Below, one piece after another: positions 53,836 to 64,000 of a stretch of DNA of 64,000 nucleotides. Made by a program: the position numbers and the translations under genes. The stretch spans positions 2,786,873-2,850,872 of the forward strand of contig JAPTYO010000027.1 in assembly GCA_036873135.1 (NCBI GenBank), given 5' to 3'. The stretch's first letter is position 1, and every line of letters begins with the position of its first letter. This DNA comes from Clarkia xantiana subsp. parviflora (taxonomy: Eukaryota > Streptophyta > Magnoliopsida > Myrtales > Onagraceae). Under the pieces are notes generated by a model. That model was not told where the DNA came from, ran no database searches, and saw only the letters and a program-made list of their open reading frames with translations.

Positions 53836-54384
53836 TCAGGCCTGAAATTTCTTCAAGTGTTCACTACTAAAAGAATGCTTCAACACATTGCCATCGAGGT
53901 CTTCCAACTTATACGAATTTCGAGCTGGCATCCCCACGACCTTGTAAGGTCCTTCCCATTTTGGTGACATCTTGTTGATCCGATCCAAAAGGGTAAATTC
54001 GTTCCGACGCCAGACCAGTTCCCCGACAAAGAACTGTCGAGACTTGACTCGCCGATTGTAATATCGGGTCGTTGCCAAGCGCATCCGAGCCTGGGCCTCC
54101 TCGGCATTCCGCCTCTTCTCTTCGACCAAGTCCAAGTCCAGACGCCTCATTTCATCATTCGACAGAGGTTTATAATACCTCGTCCGATGGGATGCCACAG
54201 CTATTTCAACGGGAGCAACTGCTTTTGTGCCATAAACAAGGCCAAACGAAGTCTCCCCAGTTGATCGTTTGGGTTTTGTTCTAACAGCCCAAAGCACATT
54301 TTCCAGCTCGTCCAGCCATTTGCCCTTCAAGGCATGGACCCTCTTCTTCAGGCCATCCATCACGATCTTGTTGGCTGACTCCAC
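53836..54384 (-). pseudogene. pol: Element E integrase C-terminal half
   Basis: From the catalytic Glu (ESANKIVMDGLKKRV) through QFFVGELVWRRNEF and KWEGPYKVVG to KHSFSSEHLKKFQA with a stop at 53836. All motifs of this half are intact. It is separated from the two catalytic Asp residues (frame 55857-54412) by a TAG at about 54410 in TT.VHHAQTNGQ. Confidence 0.9.
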
Positions 54385-54411
54385 CTGTCCATTGGTCTGA
54401 GCATGATGGAC

Positions 54412-55857
54412 CTAGGTTGTCCGATGCTCAATTTTCAGTTCCTCCAGGTACTCCTTCCACTGGACCCCGTTAAACGGAGGGACGTTATCACTGATCAACA
54501 CCTTAGGGATCCCAGATCTGGATATAATATTGGTCTGGAGGAATTTGAGGATATGATTCCCCGTTGTCTTGGCCAATGCCTTAGCTTCTATCCACTTCGA
54601 GAAATAATCAATAGCCACAATCAAATATCGGCACTGACCTTTTGCAACTGGAAGGGGTCCCACCAAATCGATTCCCCACTGCGCGAAGGGCCAAGCACTC
54701 TTGATGGACGTCAGATCGGCAGCTGGAGCCACAATATTCGGGGCGTACCTCTGGCAAGCGTCACAGGATCGGACTAGCATCGTTGCCTCCTTGTTCATCG
54801 AGGGCCAGTAATAGCCCAGGTTCAGCACTTTCCTCACGACGAATCGGGCACCTTCATGACAAGCCGAATATCCTTCGTGCACCTCCCTAAGGATCCGATC
54901 TGTATCGGGCTCAGCCACACATTTCAAGTAAGGAGTTGAATGAGTTGAATACCCCTTTTCATACAGCTGATTGTCCACCATCATATAATCGACCGCGATT
55001 CGGCGTAATTTGCCTGCTGCTACTTCATCATCGGGGACTGCCCCCGTAGTCAGGTACGCGGCTATCGGGGTCATCCAAGTGGGCTCCTCCGATCCGGTCT
55101 CGATGGCACATACCTCTGATTGATCGGCAGCTGACAGGATCACCTTCTCCAAGAAGTGCACCTTCCGACTTTCATCGAGGGGTGCCCCCAAGGCGAACTT
55201 GCTCAAGGCATCTGCTTCCACATTGTCCTCTCTCGGTATTGCTTCAATATCGAAGCTCTTGAAACTCTCCTTCAAGGTTTGCACCTCACGAAGGTACTTT
55301 TTCATCATCGGGCTCTTTGCTTCGTATCGCCCCTGGACTTGGTTCACAATCAGGCTAGCATCACACTTCACCTTTAAGTGACCAACTCCCGTTCCTTTTG
55401 CAATCTTGAGGCCGGTGATGAGAGCCACATATTCAGCCTCATTGTTGGTGGCCATAAACGTCAAGGCCAAGGCATATCGAAGGGGCTCGCCTACACCTGG
55501 CAGTATCAGTACGAACCTTGCTCCCGATCCTTCTGAATTTGAGGAGTCATCGGTATACATCTCCCAAGTGTCTTCGTCATTGGGCTGTTCTGACTGCTCT
55601 GCCATCGGGACCTCCGTGGTTGCCCCCTCTTCTAGATCGGGGGCTGTAGACTCTGCTATGAAATCCGCCAACGCCTGGCCCTTAATAGGCGTTCTCGGAG
55701 CAAAGTGAATGCGGAACTCACTAAGCTCGACTGCCCATTTCACTAATCTCCCCGACGCATAAGGTCGGTTCAAAAAATGCTTCAAGGGATGATTCGTCAG
55801 ATCAGTAATCTCATGCGCATGGAAGTAAGGTCTCAGCTTCCGAGCAGTGACAATCAA
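54412..55857 (-). pseudogene. pol: Element E RNase H, second RNase H and integrase core start
   Basis: 481 open codons. RNase H 1 end (LTNHPLKHFLNRPYAS), a linker shorter than in D, then the second RNase H with WEMYTDDSSNSEGSGARF. The TDG glycine is Asp and the GAG motif is GAR, so the active-site loop is altered. NNEAEYVALITGL and DNVEADALSKFALG follow, and a zinc domain (REVHEGYSACHEGAR...SCDACQRYAP). The core start has AIDYFSKWIEAKA and LISDNVPPFNG. The frame ends at the TAG before NGQVESANKI. Confidence 0.9.
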
Positions 55858-55916
55858 CGCATAAAGATACTTTTCAACGGCGGTATAATTTATTTCAGAC
55901 TTGGCGAGTGCCTTGC

Positions 55917-57038
55917 TTACATAATAGACGGGGACTTGGTTACCTCTACGACTTTCACTAAGACATAGCTAACAGCAAATTCAGAAACAGCCAAATACAG
56001 ATAGAGTGGCTCGCCTGGAATGGGCTTCACCAACGGCGGGAGGGTGCGGAGGTGCTGCTTGAGTGCCTGGAACGCCTCTTCGCACTTGGCAGTCCACTCA
56101 AACTTCTTGTTGGCCCTCAGCACTTCAAAGAACGGCATGGATCAGTCGCTTGCCTTGGACAGGAAGCGATTCATCGCGGCCAATCGGCCATTCAGCACCT
56201 GCACCTCCCGATGGTTCGTTGGGGACTTCATCTCCTCGATCGCCTTCAGCTTCTCAGGGTTCACCTCGATTCCCCTTTGGCTCACCATGAAGCCCAAAAA
56301 CTTCCCTGAATGCACTCCGAAGGCACACTTGGTCGGGTTCAAGCGAACTTGATGAAGCCTCATCCGCTCAAACGCCGTGGCCAAGTTGTGAACATAATCC
56401 TCGGCCTGTCGGGACTTCACCAGCCTATCGTCCACATAGGCCTCCATTGTTTTCCCCAGCATATCCCCGAACAGCTTGTTCACCATCCTCTGATAAGTTG
56501 CACCGGCATTGATCAATCCAAAGGGCATGACATCGTAGTGATAGATGTCGCTATCAGCATAAAAAGCGGTGTGGGGGGCATCCTCCTTGGACATCTTGAT
56601 CTGATTGTAGCCGGACTAGGCATCCATAAAGCTCAGCAACTCATGTCCCGATGTGGCATCCACCAGCTGATCGATCCTCGGGAGCGGATAGCAATCCTTC
56701 GGGCATGCTTTGTTCAAGTCGCGGAAATCAACACACATCCGCCACTTGCCATTGCTCATCTTCACCAGGACTGGGTTGGCGACCCAGGTCTGGAATCGGA
56801 GCTCCTTATATAAATCCAGCATCGAGCAACCTTCCCACCTCTTGCTGGATCGCGATCTTCTTGTCGGCACCCATCGCGATCTTCTTGTCGGCACCCACCT
56901 CTTGCTGGATCGCGATCTTCTCTGTGCAGTCGGCTTGATCGCGGGGTCAATCTTCAGCTCATGAGTAATCACATCGGGGCTGATTCCTGGCATGAAACTC
57001 GGGGACCAGGCAAACAGCTCCTTGAACTCCTTCAACAA
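55917..57038 (-). pseudogene. pol: Element E reverse transcriptase and start of RNase H
   Basis: Three consecutive pieces. 57038-56616: RT N-terminal part with MCVDFRDLNKACPKD, ending in a TAG where Tyr of DAYSGY is expected. 56594-56142: MPFGLINAGATYQRM and the catalytic box AYVDDRLVKS (YVDD kept, following Met replaced by Arg), ending in TGA in place of Arg in SDRSMPFF. 56138-55917: RNase H start, ending in a shift near 55945. Near 56816-56935 a short direct duplication (ATCGCGATCTTCTTGTCGGC repeated) inserts SSKRWVPTRRSR-type residues in front of the RT. Confidence 0.88.
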
Positions 57039-57062
57039 ATCAATCAGTTCTTGGGCCTTCTC

Positions 57063-57689
57063 CTAAGACAGAGCGGACCCGATCTTTACCTTCCTCTGAA
57101 TTCCATCGATCTCGACCTCCTTCAAATCCTCCATCGGGGCGGGACGCCCAAACTCCTCTCGGGGATCAGCATCAGTCTGGAAAATGGTCATAGCCTCCCG
57201 ATTCATCCTTCGAGTGTCATTGACATAGCACTTCCTGGAGGCCACCTGATCGCCCTTGACCTCCCCGACTCCGTGGTCGGTCGGAAACTTCATCTTCTGA
57301 TGGACAGTTGAGGCAATTGCCCCCATCAGGTTGATGGTGGTCCTCCCGATAATTGCATTGTAAGTCCCTGCAGACTCGACAACTACGAACTCCACGTCCC
57401 TCTTTACCGACTTCCAACCACTACCGAACTCGACCGGTAAGGTAATCATCCCCACCGGGTAAGAGGTAGAGCTAGAAAATCCGACCATCGGGAAGTCCGC
57501 ATGCTTCAGATCCTTCTTGGTTTTTCCCATGGCCTCCAGCGCATCCATGAACAAAATATCGGAGGAGGTCCCTCCATCAATCAAGATTCGCTTCATCTCG
57601 TACCCATCCACGTTCAGGGTCACGACCAAAGCATCATCGTGCGGGGTCTCCACACCTATCAGGTCCTCCGCTGAGAAGGAAATCACCAT
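57063..57689 (-). pseudogene. pol: Element E protease region
   Basis: Open 208 codons with ILIDGGTSSDILFMDALEAM (active-site Asp kept, DGGTS), then INLMGAIASTVHQKMKFP and GPQRKV-like linker to RT. It ends with a TAG in ALS.EKAQELIDLL (57065-57063), where D reads Glu-Thr. The usual upstream connection to gag is broken by a stop near 57707. Confidence 0.88.
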
Positions 57690-57704
57690 CTCTTCCTTCG
57701 GAGC

Positions 57705-59432
57705 CTAAGTTCGGGCCCTCTTACCCAGCACCACAGCAATAGGAATTCGAGAAGCATAGACCTCTTGAGATGCCGTGGTATCACCTCCTGCAGCAAATCC
57801 CCCATGGATCACATTAATGGTCCCCCGCTTCTCCTTGCGGGCATTGGAAGACTCGGGCTTCTCCTTCTTCAGGGACCGATAACGGGATCGGGAAAGGGAC
57901 CGCGATCGGGACCGGGAACGGGATCGGCTCCGTTGCCCAGCCACAAATTCCTTGAGCTTCCCCTTCTAGATCAGCTTCTCAATCTCCTTCTTCAACTCCC
58001 GACAGTGGTTAGTGTCGTGACCGCTGGCGCGATGGAAAAGACAATACCGATCGGTGCGGGCTCCCATGAACTCTCCATCCTTCTTCGGGGGGGTACCTGG
58101 CGATACCCTGTCGGTCCATCACCGCCAACACAGCACCCATGGAGCAAATGAGAGGAGTGTAACGGTCCTCCCGCTTGTCCGACTTCGAGGGACGCTTGTC
58201 TTCCCTCCGATCGGAGCGGCCTCGACCCCGACCGCTCTTGGGTTTATCCTTCCTCCTCCAATCGTCCGATGGCTTGGACGACTGCTTCCCCTTGTTCGAT
58301 TTCGGAGGATCGAGCTCTCCGGCAGCTCTCTTCGACTCTTGTACGTCGATTTGCTGCTTCACCCTCTTCTGCAGCGCCTCCATGTTCCACACGGCCTTCT
58401 CAGCCATGCTGTGCATCAGGTTGGAACCATATGGTGCTGTCAGGTTCCGAATGAAGGTGCGGATGATCTCTCCCTCCGACATCTCCTCATCAATCTCGGC
58501 CACGCTGGCAGTGTACCTCTGGTAATAATGCGCCAGTGACTCATCGGGCCTCTGTACCACCTCAACCAGGGACCTCGCGCTTTTAAGGAGACGTCGACGG
58601 CCCTGGTACTGCTGGATGAAACGGTCATGCATCTGGGTCCAGGTAGAGATGCACCCTGGAGGAAGGCTGAAGAACCACGTCAGGGCCCTCTCACCAAGTG
58701 TGGCCGGGAACAGAACGCACACTATATCGTCATCCTGGGCTCTGCCTAGACAAGCCATAACATGCTTCTGGACATGGCGAACTGGATCTTCCTCGCCATC
58801 ATACTCCTTGATTGTATGGATACCAAGTCCTGGCGGGACAAGGGTGTTCACCAATCGGGGGAAAAAGGGATGAGTGGATCGATCCCTCAGCTCCGACATC
58901 ATCTTCTTTTGGTCCCCCATACAGATGTTCACGATCTTCACCACCTGGTCGGGGGTGATAGGACCGTTAAGAGGGATGGTCCTATGCTGCACCGGTCCAG
59001 GCCCATCAATCACGAAATGCTCCGACTGAGCGGGCTCCTTGCCCTTGTCCTGGTGCTCGGGTTGGGCCTCCTGCCCGTCCCGATTCTCCCTTGGCGGAGG
59101 CGGAGGCAACTCTTCCTCCTTCTTCTTGGCAGCCTCCTTCGGTCCAGGAGAGCCTCCATAGTCTCCAGGAATATCGGCATGGCATCCATCACAGCCTTCG
59201 CCAAGTCCACCTTTGTTGAGGCATCCTGCTCCCTCCTCGGGATCTCTTCTCTGTCCTCCAACGAGTTTCGAATGGAATCCTCGTGATCGTCATGATGCCC
59301 CCCTGTTTGGGAACCAGCAGGGGGAGGATTATTCCGATCAACACTGCGCTCCGGCAGCCCTGAATTCAGAGTTCCAGCAGGATGGCGGGAACCGCCGGAT
59401 TGCCCTTGTTTCTTCTTTTGCTTGCCAGCCAT
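57705..59432 (-). pseudogene. gag: Element E gag
   Basis: The family start codon (MPSTRS in A, B and D) is ATA here; the next Met (MAGKQKKKQGQSGG) is at 59432. The frame shifts near 59109 to MPPPPPRENRDGQEAQPEHQ and continues through the complete capsid-like block (THPFFPRLVNTLVPPGLGIH, LGERALTWFFSLPPGC, TFIRNLTAPYGSN). It shifts again near 58070 before the knuckle ([14 protein letters not shown] in another frame). A TAG at about 57966 precedes the RS-rich tail (57944-57870), which ends at a stop before protease. Confidence 0.9.
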
Positions 59433-59470
59433 CGATCGGGTAGAAGCTATCTTTGCTTTTTGTTACAATT

Positions 59471-60139
59471 TCCACAGACGGCACCAATGTTGGATCACGG
59501 TTGGAACTCCGGCACGTTCTTGACGGAAGTCTGAACTCCTTTGCTCCAAGTAATCCTGCAAAAAGGGATAGACCGGGCGGTGACCCAGAATCCCTCTCCG
59601 ATGCTTAAATGAGTATCTCGATGTAGGCAAGTATCAATGTGTATGAGTATGTGAATGTGTCAGTCCTGAGGTAATTCTTTCCTTTATATACGGGAGGAGT
59701 TACCCCAGTTACCTGTTGAGATAACTGCCAGGGGCAGTTAGCCCACGTTCCATTTATCTCGGCCACTTGCCCACGTTCCGTCTTTTCAGGCCACTTCCCC
59801 ACTACGCAGATAGTGGGCGTGTTTCTCGGTCTCATCCTCTGGTTGCGAGTCCCGACGGATGTCGGGGACTCCAGAGTTATCTCCTTTGGTCACCGCACGG
59901 GGCCCCTCGTCATCGGGACAGGGCCAGCATTCTCAGCGATTCAACATCGGGGCCTACTCAAAGGCATTTAATCGGGGCCTACTCAAAGGCATTTCATCAC
60001 GAGCGTCCAGCTCATATGTCGGGACCGACCTTGTCGGGAACCCTCATATTGGCCCTCTAGGCCTCTTTTGGAGCCCAGTGGGCCTACTTCACCGTTTACT
60101 CGTCGTTAATGGGCCTAACGGCTATATTCAAACCCATTA
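59471..60139 (-). repeat. Primer site and 5' LTR of element E (LTR 59488-60139, 652 bp)
   Basis: On the minus strand the LTR runs TAATGGGTTTGAA...GATCCAACA, followed by TTGGTGCCGTCTGTGGA (59487-59471). In the primer site the fifth base is T instead of C. Two copies of the 25-bp GGGGCCTACTCAAAGGCATT unit are at 59948-59998. Confidence 0.92.
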
Positions 60140-60144
60140 GGCGT

Positions 60145-60348
60145 GATTAATTCCATGAGTTTTAATTCGTAATAGAACCCCCGAACTCGTATTTCTGATC
60201 TTAAACTGATTTAATACCTAGGTGTTTAATTAGTTATTCGCTTAGCTAATTTAGGATTCTAGTTAGCCTAATAATTAACTAGTGGCGACTCCTTTCAAAA
60301 TCCGCGTTTAAAACGTAATTCGCCTTAGGTCAGATTTTAGGTCTGACA
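60145..60348 (+). repeat. 5' LTR of Ogre-like element F, second part
   Basis: Continues the F LTR after element E (GGCGT repeated at 60140-60144) and ends TTAGGTCTGACA. TGGCGACTCCTTT at 60285 resembles, but is not, the primer site. Confidence 0.75.
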
Positions 60349-60349
60349 A

Positions 60350-60370
60350 TTTGGCGACTATGCTAGGGAC
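60350..60370 (+). other. Primer binding site of element F
   Basis: TTTGGCGACTATGCTAGGGA after the LTR end GACA. The TGGCGACT...CT.GGGGA type is common in Ogre/Tat plant elements. It differs from that of A-E, so a different tRNA is used. Confidence 0.7.
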
Positions 60371-60879
60371 TTAGAGGGTTCGGGCTCATTATATTCGCTT
60401 ATTGCCATATTTTTTGAATTCTTATATTTTATTATCTTCACCATTCTAACTTTGTTTTTTTGTGTGACAGGTACATTTTTTTTAGAGTTACAATTAACAT
60501 TTTTCTTTTTGTGGCATTATTTGAACTCGCACACACCACTTTAGTGTAATACCCAAAATGCCTAAAACCCAGGGCAACTAGGAACCCCGGAGAGTTAGTA
60601 AGGGTACGACAGCGCGGCCGACCCGCCAGAACGACTCAGAACAACTCAACTCGTTTGTGAAGGTCCTGTGATCTCTGTGATGGGTAGAGGAAACCACATT
60701 GTCGGGAACCTATCAGTGGAACCTACCTTGTAGAGTAAAGCCAAACTTTTTACCCTCCTAACGTGTCGTGTTTTATCAGTTTTTTTTGTAAAGAGGTTAT
60801 CATGTAAATTGTAAGTTTCTTCTAAGCGTGTAACTTTATTCCTCATGCATTCATATCATTGCTTTAAAAAAATACATAA
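60371..60879 (+). other. Start of the element F leader, non-coding
   Basis: AT-rich leader. No frame over about 70 codons and no motif recognised. Confidence 0.5.
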
Positions 60880-62660
60880 AAAAAAAAAATCCTGCCAAGT
60901 AGTTAGTTATTTAGTTGTAGAAAATTTCTTTTAACATGCATTTCGTATACATTGTTAAAAAAAAAAAAAAAAACAAACTCTTACCTGAATTTTTTTTTTT
61001 TCAAACTCGTGTTTCATACGCATTATTTAAAAGAAAAACTAGGTAAGTAGTAATTCATAATTAACGCATCATTCACGCATTATTTTCAAAAAATATTTTC
61101 ATGAAAAATTTAACTCCCTTTCAGCTATTAGAGCTTCTAATTTTAAAATGCATTTTGTATACGTTATTTTCAGAAAAAACCAAAAAAAACATTTTTAGCT
61201 AAGCAGTTAATCCCTTAGTTGTAGATTTTTATTTCTAAACATGTGTTTCAGACACATTGTTAAAAAAAAAAAACCCTTACCTAAATTTTTATTCTAAATA
61301 TGCGTCTCATGCGCATTATTTAAAAAAATAATCTCAGGTAAGTTGTAATTTTTACTTATGCATTACAAAATAAAAAACATTCCAGAAAAATTAATTTCTT
61401 TAGCTATTAGAGCTTCCTTTCGAACATGCATTTCATATGCATTTTTTTTTCTAAAAAAACCTCTTACCTGAATTTTTATTTTTAGCATGTGTTTTGTACG
61501 CATTATTTTTGAAAAAAACTTTTTAGGTAAGTTTTAATTTTGGTTAGTGTATTGTGTATGCATTGCATAAAACAAAAAAACTATAAAAACAAAAAGAAAA
61601 AACCAAAAAACAAAAATTTTAGGAAAATTTGTAAGTTCGCTTTAACTGTTACAGCTTCCAATTTCGGACATGCATTATATACATCATTTTAATAAAAGAA
61701 AATTGAACTTAATTGTTTTATTTTAAATAATGCATCCAATATGCATTAATTTAAAAAAAAAAAACTTTTAGATAAACCGTAAGCTCTCTTAGTTTTAGGG
61801 CTCTTGGTTTAAAAAATCATTTTATCTGAATTTTTATTCAAAAAATGTGCATGTCATATGCATTATTTTCAAAAAAAACCTTTCAGGTAAATTGTAATTT
61901 TTCTCAGTTGTAGAACTTTTATTTTTATGTTTGCATCTTGTATTTATTTTTGTGCATCTCATATGCATCCTTTAAAAAAAAAAAAACTTTTCGCCTGATT
62001 CTTAATTTTGAGCAACCACGATGCATTGATTTTTTTTCTCGTTAAAAAAACAAAAAACAAAAAATTCTTTTCAGATAACTTGTAAATTACCTTGACTGTA
62101 AAACTTTCATCTAAAGTATGCATCTCATGTGCATCGCATGTGCATTGTTTTAGGAAAGATAATATGTTGATAGATTGTACACATTCTTAGTTGCAGAACC
62201 TTAAGCATGTGTTTCATACACATAATTTTTTGGAAAAAACTTTTCATGTAAGCTATAAATTTCTGTTAGTGCATTCAATGTGCATCATTTTTTTAAAAAA
62301 TTAGGAAAATTAGTAATTCCTTTTTGGCCCTTAGAGTTTTTGAAATTCAAACATGAAATGCATATGCATCATTTTCAAAAAAACCTTTTACCTGATTTTT
62401 TTAAGCATGCAGTCAGTATACATTATTTTTTTTTTTATAAAAAAACATTTCAGAAAAATTGTGAGTTTTTTAGCTATAGAGCTTTCAAATTCACGCATGC
62501 ATCTCAATTGCATTGTTTTTAAAAAAATCCACCTGAAATTTTTATTTCTAAATATGAATTTCATATGCATTATTCAGGTAAACTGTTGTAAGTTGTGAAT
62601 TTCTTAAGATAGAATTTTAACTTTCAAAAATGCAGTTCATATGCGTCATTCAGGTAATAT
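60880..62660 (+). repeat. Degenerate leader repeats of element F
   Basis: About 20 imperfect units of 60-110 bp. Each has the palindrome-like phrase GCATTTCATATGCATTATTT (variants ATACGCATTA, GTATACATTG), an A/T run, and often TTACCTGAATTTTT or CAGGTAAGTTGTAATTT. The latter is a near-perfect splice donor and recurs at about 61042, 61336, 61523, 61883 and 62574. Confidence 0.8.
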
Positions 62661-64000
62661 GTTGTAAGTTGTAACTTTCTTAACAATAGAATTTTAACTT
62701 TTGAGCATGCATGAGCATTTAAAAAAAAAAAAAACTCAAAGTTTCATTCGTTTTCATCCAAGGTGTATTGCACTGTTTTGGCAAAATCGTCATTTCAACA
62801 TTCGCATGAGCGAGCATTTAAAAAATGGGAGTTTTGATTCTTTTTTGAGAAAATAGTTTAACTGTGCAGTTGAGTGCTACTATTCGAGTTTAAACAAAGG
62901 ACGATAAATCATTTTTGAAAAAACTTTGTTTTGAGCATTTGTCCTGCGTTCGAGCCAGATGATGCACTCAGCAAACTCAGTAAACTCCATGATGACGCAA
63001 AACACATTTGATCATGAATTTTGATTCCTTTTCAAAAAAAAAAATAATCAAAATTATGAAATGAAGGATATTAGAGTTTTCAAAAAATCATGCATGATTT
63101 TTCATATTCTCTACACTGATTTTTTATTCACTCTTTTCAGGTACCCTTGGTTAAGGTATCATGTACACATAAGTTATGTTGGCTAAATGGGGCAACAAAA
63201 AAAACATGCAGTCATCCAGTTGCACAAGGAACAAATTGCACACCGAGATATCTAACGCTGAGGTGCGTTAAATTGTACTTAACTCTTTCCTTGAGATTTG
63301 AGTATCCCTACTCTTTTGCAGGTCGGATGACCACTTCAACCAATGCCGCAACCGTGTGAAACGTGGGCGCTTCGAAGAGTTTCTATGAAAAATTTCACCT
63401 ACCATGTGTGAAATTCATACGCTTTCCAAGACGAGGTATACAACCGTTATGTGGCCAGGTTTAAACCATTCAGCGGTAACCATGGGTCATCTCCCTTTGA
63501 GATCGGACATGTCAGGAGATGAGAAAATTTCAAGAGATCATCGAGAATCCCGTGAAGATTCAATGTGCCGATCAATGTAGCTTGACTCGATCAACCGAAT
63601 CCTTTTCCGAAAAAAGTTCTGAAATTTTCTGTCTGCCACTAGGGGCATATACTTTTCAGCAGGTGTACATACACAAGTTGTAGAGCAAGAAAATCAGGAC
63701 ATGCAGCAGGTCCAATCGCATAGTGAGCACATTGCCCACTGAAAAATCCAACTCCCAGGTAAGAGAAGTTGTGATCATTTTATCCCCGAAATTTGAGTTT
63801 TTCCTTACTCATTGTGCAGCTTGGATAATCATCCAAATCAAAACTCCTGAAGAGCGCATCTCATGTACGGCCCTCGCTCGCCGACCATTCTTATGCTAGT
63901 TATCCCAGATACCTCGGACGATATCTATGCCTAAGTTTACATTTGCGGACTACTGTGCCAAACTCAACACCATCCATGTGTGTTCGTTAATCAGGCCATT
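62661..64000 (+). other. Element F leader beyond the repeats, cut by the window edge
   Basis: No recognised domain. Pyrimidine tracts with AG occur at CACTCTTTTCAGG (63128-63140), CTACTCTTTTGCAGG (63309-63323) and CATTGTGCAGC (63811-63821), which look like splice acceptors. Ogre elements carry an extra ORF before gag, so coding is expected further right. Confidence 0.45.

Larger units (their letters stand above)
49283..60139 (-). mobile_element. Complete, decayed Tat-type Ty3/gypsy element E (10,857 bp)
   Basis: Minus-strand member of the A-E family inserted in the F LTR, flanked by GGCGT (49278-49282 and 60140-60144). LTRs are 702 bp (left) and 652 bp (right); the difference is two extra copies of a 25-bp unit. 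The element has the same order as D, including the antisense gene. At least eight stops or shifts disrupt gag-pol. Both LTRs start TAATG rather than TGATG on the element strand, and its primer site carries one substitution. Confidence 0.95.

Noticed and set aside
62280..62598. Phe/Lys-rich open frames in the F leader
   Set aside because: AT-rich repeat translation (FFKK, MHMHHF); changes from unit to unit.

Overview
This is a stretch of a plant nuclear genome made almost entirely of nested LTR retrotransposons. I could support no intact host gene. The evidence for a plant is Ty3/gypsy Tat-type gag-pol genes with two RNase H domains, Ty1/copia remnants, a Mutator-type foldback MITE with a 9-bp target duplication, and a nuclear copy of the plastid rpoB start.

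Five elements of one Tat-type family (called A to E here) share about 0.65-0.8 kb LTRs. All four intact 5' ends I can see (A, B, C, D) carry the primer site TTGGCGCCGTCTGTGGG, and E has a mutated form. Complete copies are B (4697-15532, plus strand, duplication GGTGG), D (24067-35271, minus strand, CCATT) and E (49283-60139, minus strand, GGCGT). A and C are minus-strand copies whose 3' parts lie beyond the left edge.

Left stack, outermost first: copia K (LTR near 22912-23746), copia J (LTR 21544-22109), C, A, and B inside A's gag. Centre: D sits in old unique-looking sequence that also holds the MITE-free AT-rich spacer, an unrecognised ORF and the plastid fragment (35791 to about 36420). 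Right stack, outermost first: copia I (36970-39495), Tat-like H (39496-46751), G (46752-47867), Ogre-like F (47868 to beyond 64000), and E inside F's 5' LTR. The MITE (19434-19956) lies in the leader of J.

Element organisation: gag (capsid region, Cx2Hx4Hx4C knuckle, RS-rich tail), protease with DGGSS, reverse transcriptase, RNase H, a second RNase H, integrase. The three complete family members then have a repeat-rich spacer and a second gene on the OPPOSITE strand, tail to tail with pol. This antisense gene has its own TATA box, the start ATGTCTG, two well-supported introns at the same places in all three copies, a domain resembling the 'putative gypsy type transposon' family (PF04195), and a long coiled coil. 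It is the most interesting system in the window.

All coding regions carry at least one break. D is the least damaged and youngest, with 4 differences by eye between its 698-bp LTRs. The others are more decayed, and H and the copia pieces are ancient. Domain names come from motif recognition by eye; no database search was possible.
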